Shown here: positions 45,852 to 46,582 of the stretch, in pieces | How positions within the stretch are numbered: the first letter of the stretch is position 1 | How the letters are laid out: every line of letters starts with the position of its first letter | DNA from: Rubrivivax sp. | GTDB lineage: Bacteria; Pseudomonadota; Gammaproteobacteria; Burkholderiales; Burkholderiaceae_C | Direction: 5' to 3' | Assembly: GCA_024641945.1 (NCBI GenBank) | Contig: JAHECD010000024.1 | Coordinates: 1 to 46,582 of the forward strand | DNA length: 46,582 nucleotides | Program-made: the position numbers and the translations under genes | Notes under the pieces: generated by a model | The model's database searches: none | What the model saw: only the letters and a program-made list of their open reading frames with translations | What the model was told of the DNA's origin: nothing

Positions 45852-46582
45852 CGGTGCCCGGCACGATCGCGATCAGCCTCGTCTCGCACACGAATGCGGG
45901 CAAGACGACGCTCGCGCGCACGCTGTTGCAGCGCGACGTGGGCGCCGTGCGCGACGCGCCGCACGTCACCGAGTTCGCCGAGGACCACCTGCTGCTGCGC
46001 ACCGCGGCAGGCGATGAACTGCGCCTGTGGGACACACCGGGCTTCGGCGACAGCGTGCGGCTGGTGCGCCGCCTGCAGTCGCAGGGCAGCCCGATGGGCT
46101 GGTTTCTTTCCGAGGTCTGGGACCGCTGGCGCGACCGTTCGTTCTGGGCCACGCAGCAGGCCCTGCGCCACGTGCGCGAACGGTCCGATGTCGTGCTCTA
46201 CCTGGTGAACGCGGCCGAGGCACCGGAGGCGGCGGGTTACGTCGAGCCCGAGATGGCGCTGCTGGGCTGGGTCGGCAAGCCGGTCATCGTGTTGCTCAAC
46301 CAGCTCGGTGCGCCGCGCTCGGCGTCGGATGAAGCCGTGGACATCGACCGCTGGCGGCGACACCTGGCGCCGCACCGCTGGGTGGCGCAGGTCCTGCCGA
46401 TGGATGCCTTTGCACGCTGCTGGGTGCAGGAAGGCGAGTTGCTGCACGCGGTGCGTGCGGCGCTGCCCGCTGCGGTACAGGACACGATGGCCCGGCTGCA
46501 GGCCGAATGGGCGCAACAGCGCCTGGGCACGTTCGAGCGTGCGATGGGCGCACTCGCCCAGAGCCTCGCACGCACGGCCGCG
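45848..46582 (+). CDS. DUF3482-type GTPase, 3' end beyond window
   Basis: 245 codons are open to the window edge without a stop. GTG 45848 overlaps the DUF2868 stop; GTG 45854 is an alternative. The N-terminal G domain has P-loop SHTNAGKTTLARTLL, LWDTPGFGDSV (G3) and, in the place of NKxD, LLNQLGAPR. This fits the Era/YihA-like small GTPase with a C-terminal DUF3482 region, here truncated (AWAQQRLGTFERAM region). Function of the family is undefined; the membrane partner suggests a membrane-linked switch. Confidence 0.8.
   Translation, partial: MTVPGTIAISLVSHTNAGKTTLARTLLQRDVGAVRDAPHVTEFAEDHLLLRTAAGDELRLWDTPGFGDSVRLVRRLQSQGSPMGWFLSEVWDRWRDRSFWATQQALRHVRERSDVVLYLVNAAEAPEAAGYVEPEMALLGWVGKPVIVLLNQLGAPRSASDEAVDIDRWRRHLAPHRWVAQVLPMDAFARCWVQEGELLHAVRAALPAAVQDTMARLQAEWAQQRLGTFERAMGALAQSLARTAA

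Noticed and set aside
1..46582. tRNA, rRNA, CRISPR array, prophage or toxin-antitoxin genes
   Set aside because: No repeat array, tRNA-like cloverleaf, phage structural gene or recognisable toxin-antitoxin pair was seen on reading both strands.

Overview
The window is 46.6 kb of high-GC chromosome that reads as a member of the Burkholderiales (Betaproteobacteria). Supporting this are the gene order COG0523 GTPase - dksA - STAS-domain protein - hslV - hslU, a DksA that keeps only one of the four zinc-finger cysteines, corC-lnt-glyQS-gmhB-plsC in one direction, and a two-subunit glycyl-tRNA synthetase. Genus-level placement (Rubrivivax/Leptothrix/Comamonadaceae-like) is inference. No rRNA, tRNA or CRISPR array was seen. 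The genes are tightly packed, with many 1-4 base stop/start overlaps and frequent GTG or TTG starts.

Layout. 1-1.6 kb: a broken IS3-type transposase, then an AT-rich alpha/beta hydrolase that looks foreign. 1.6-5.6 kb: an HDOD signalling protein, two small hypothetical genes, a helix-turn-helix-like protein, then an aldo/keto reductase coupled to an exported SRPBCC protein. 5.7-10.5 kb (minus strand): lipid-kinase-like protein, AMP nucleosidase and an EF-G paralogue. 10.5-15.3 kb: an endonuclease/exonuclease/phosphatase protein, an exported GlcG-like protein, a lytic transglycosylase, and a TPR-like diguanylate cyclase. 15.4-19.6 kb: fused isobutyryl-CoA mutase IcmF, divergent from type III pantothenate kinase. 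20-25.7 kb (minus): hslU, hslV, a STAS protein, dksA and a COG0523 GTPase. 25.8-33.7 kb (plus): corC, lnt, glyQ, glyS, a gmhB-like gene, plsC and a YgjP-type metallopeptidase. 34.2-44.4 kb (plus): a MerR regulator, isovaleryl-CoA dehydrogenase, GNAT, carbonic anhydrase, aceK, thiolase, LysE exporter, MaoC, SDR, NTF2-like protein, a second acyl-CoA dehydrogenase and a lipoprotein. 44.4 kb to the end: a DUF2868 membrane protein with a DUF3482 GTPase that runs off the window.

The strongest system-level signal is regulatory. A 22-bp palindrome with arms TTGACGTT/AACGTCAA occurs three times: just before the MerR gene, between it and isovaleryl-CoA dehydrogenase, and 15 kb away in front of icmF. 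This suggests a LiuR-like regulon in which leucine/isovalerate catabolism (Ivd, thiolase, AceK to divert acetyl-CoA into the glyoxylate shunt) is switched on together with the B12-dependent mutase IcmF. IcmF-type enzymes are known to interconvert isobutyryl-/butyryl-CoA and, in some cases, isovaleryl-/pivaloyl-CoA.

Other points worth attention are a GmhB homologue whose nucleophilic aspartate is glycine, an EF-G paralogue with NRID instead of NKxD, and a DUF2868/DUF3482 membrane-GTPase pair of unknown function.
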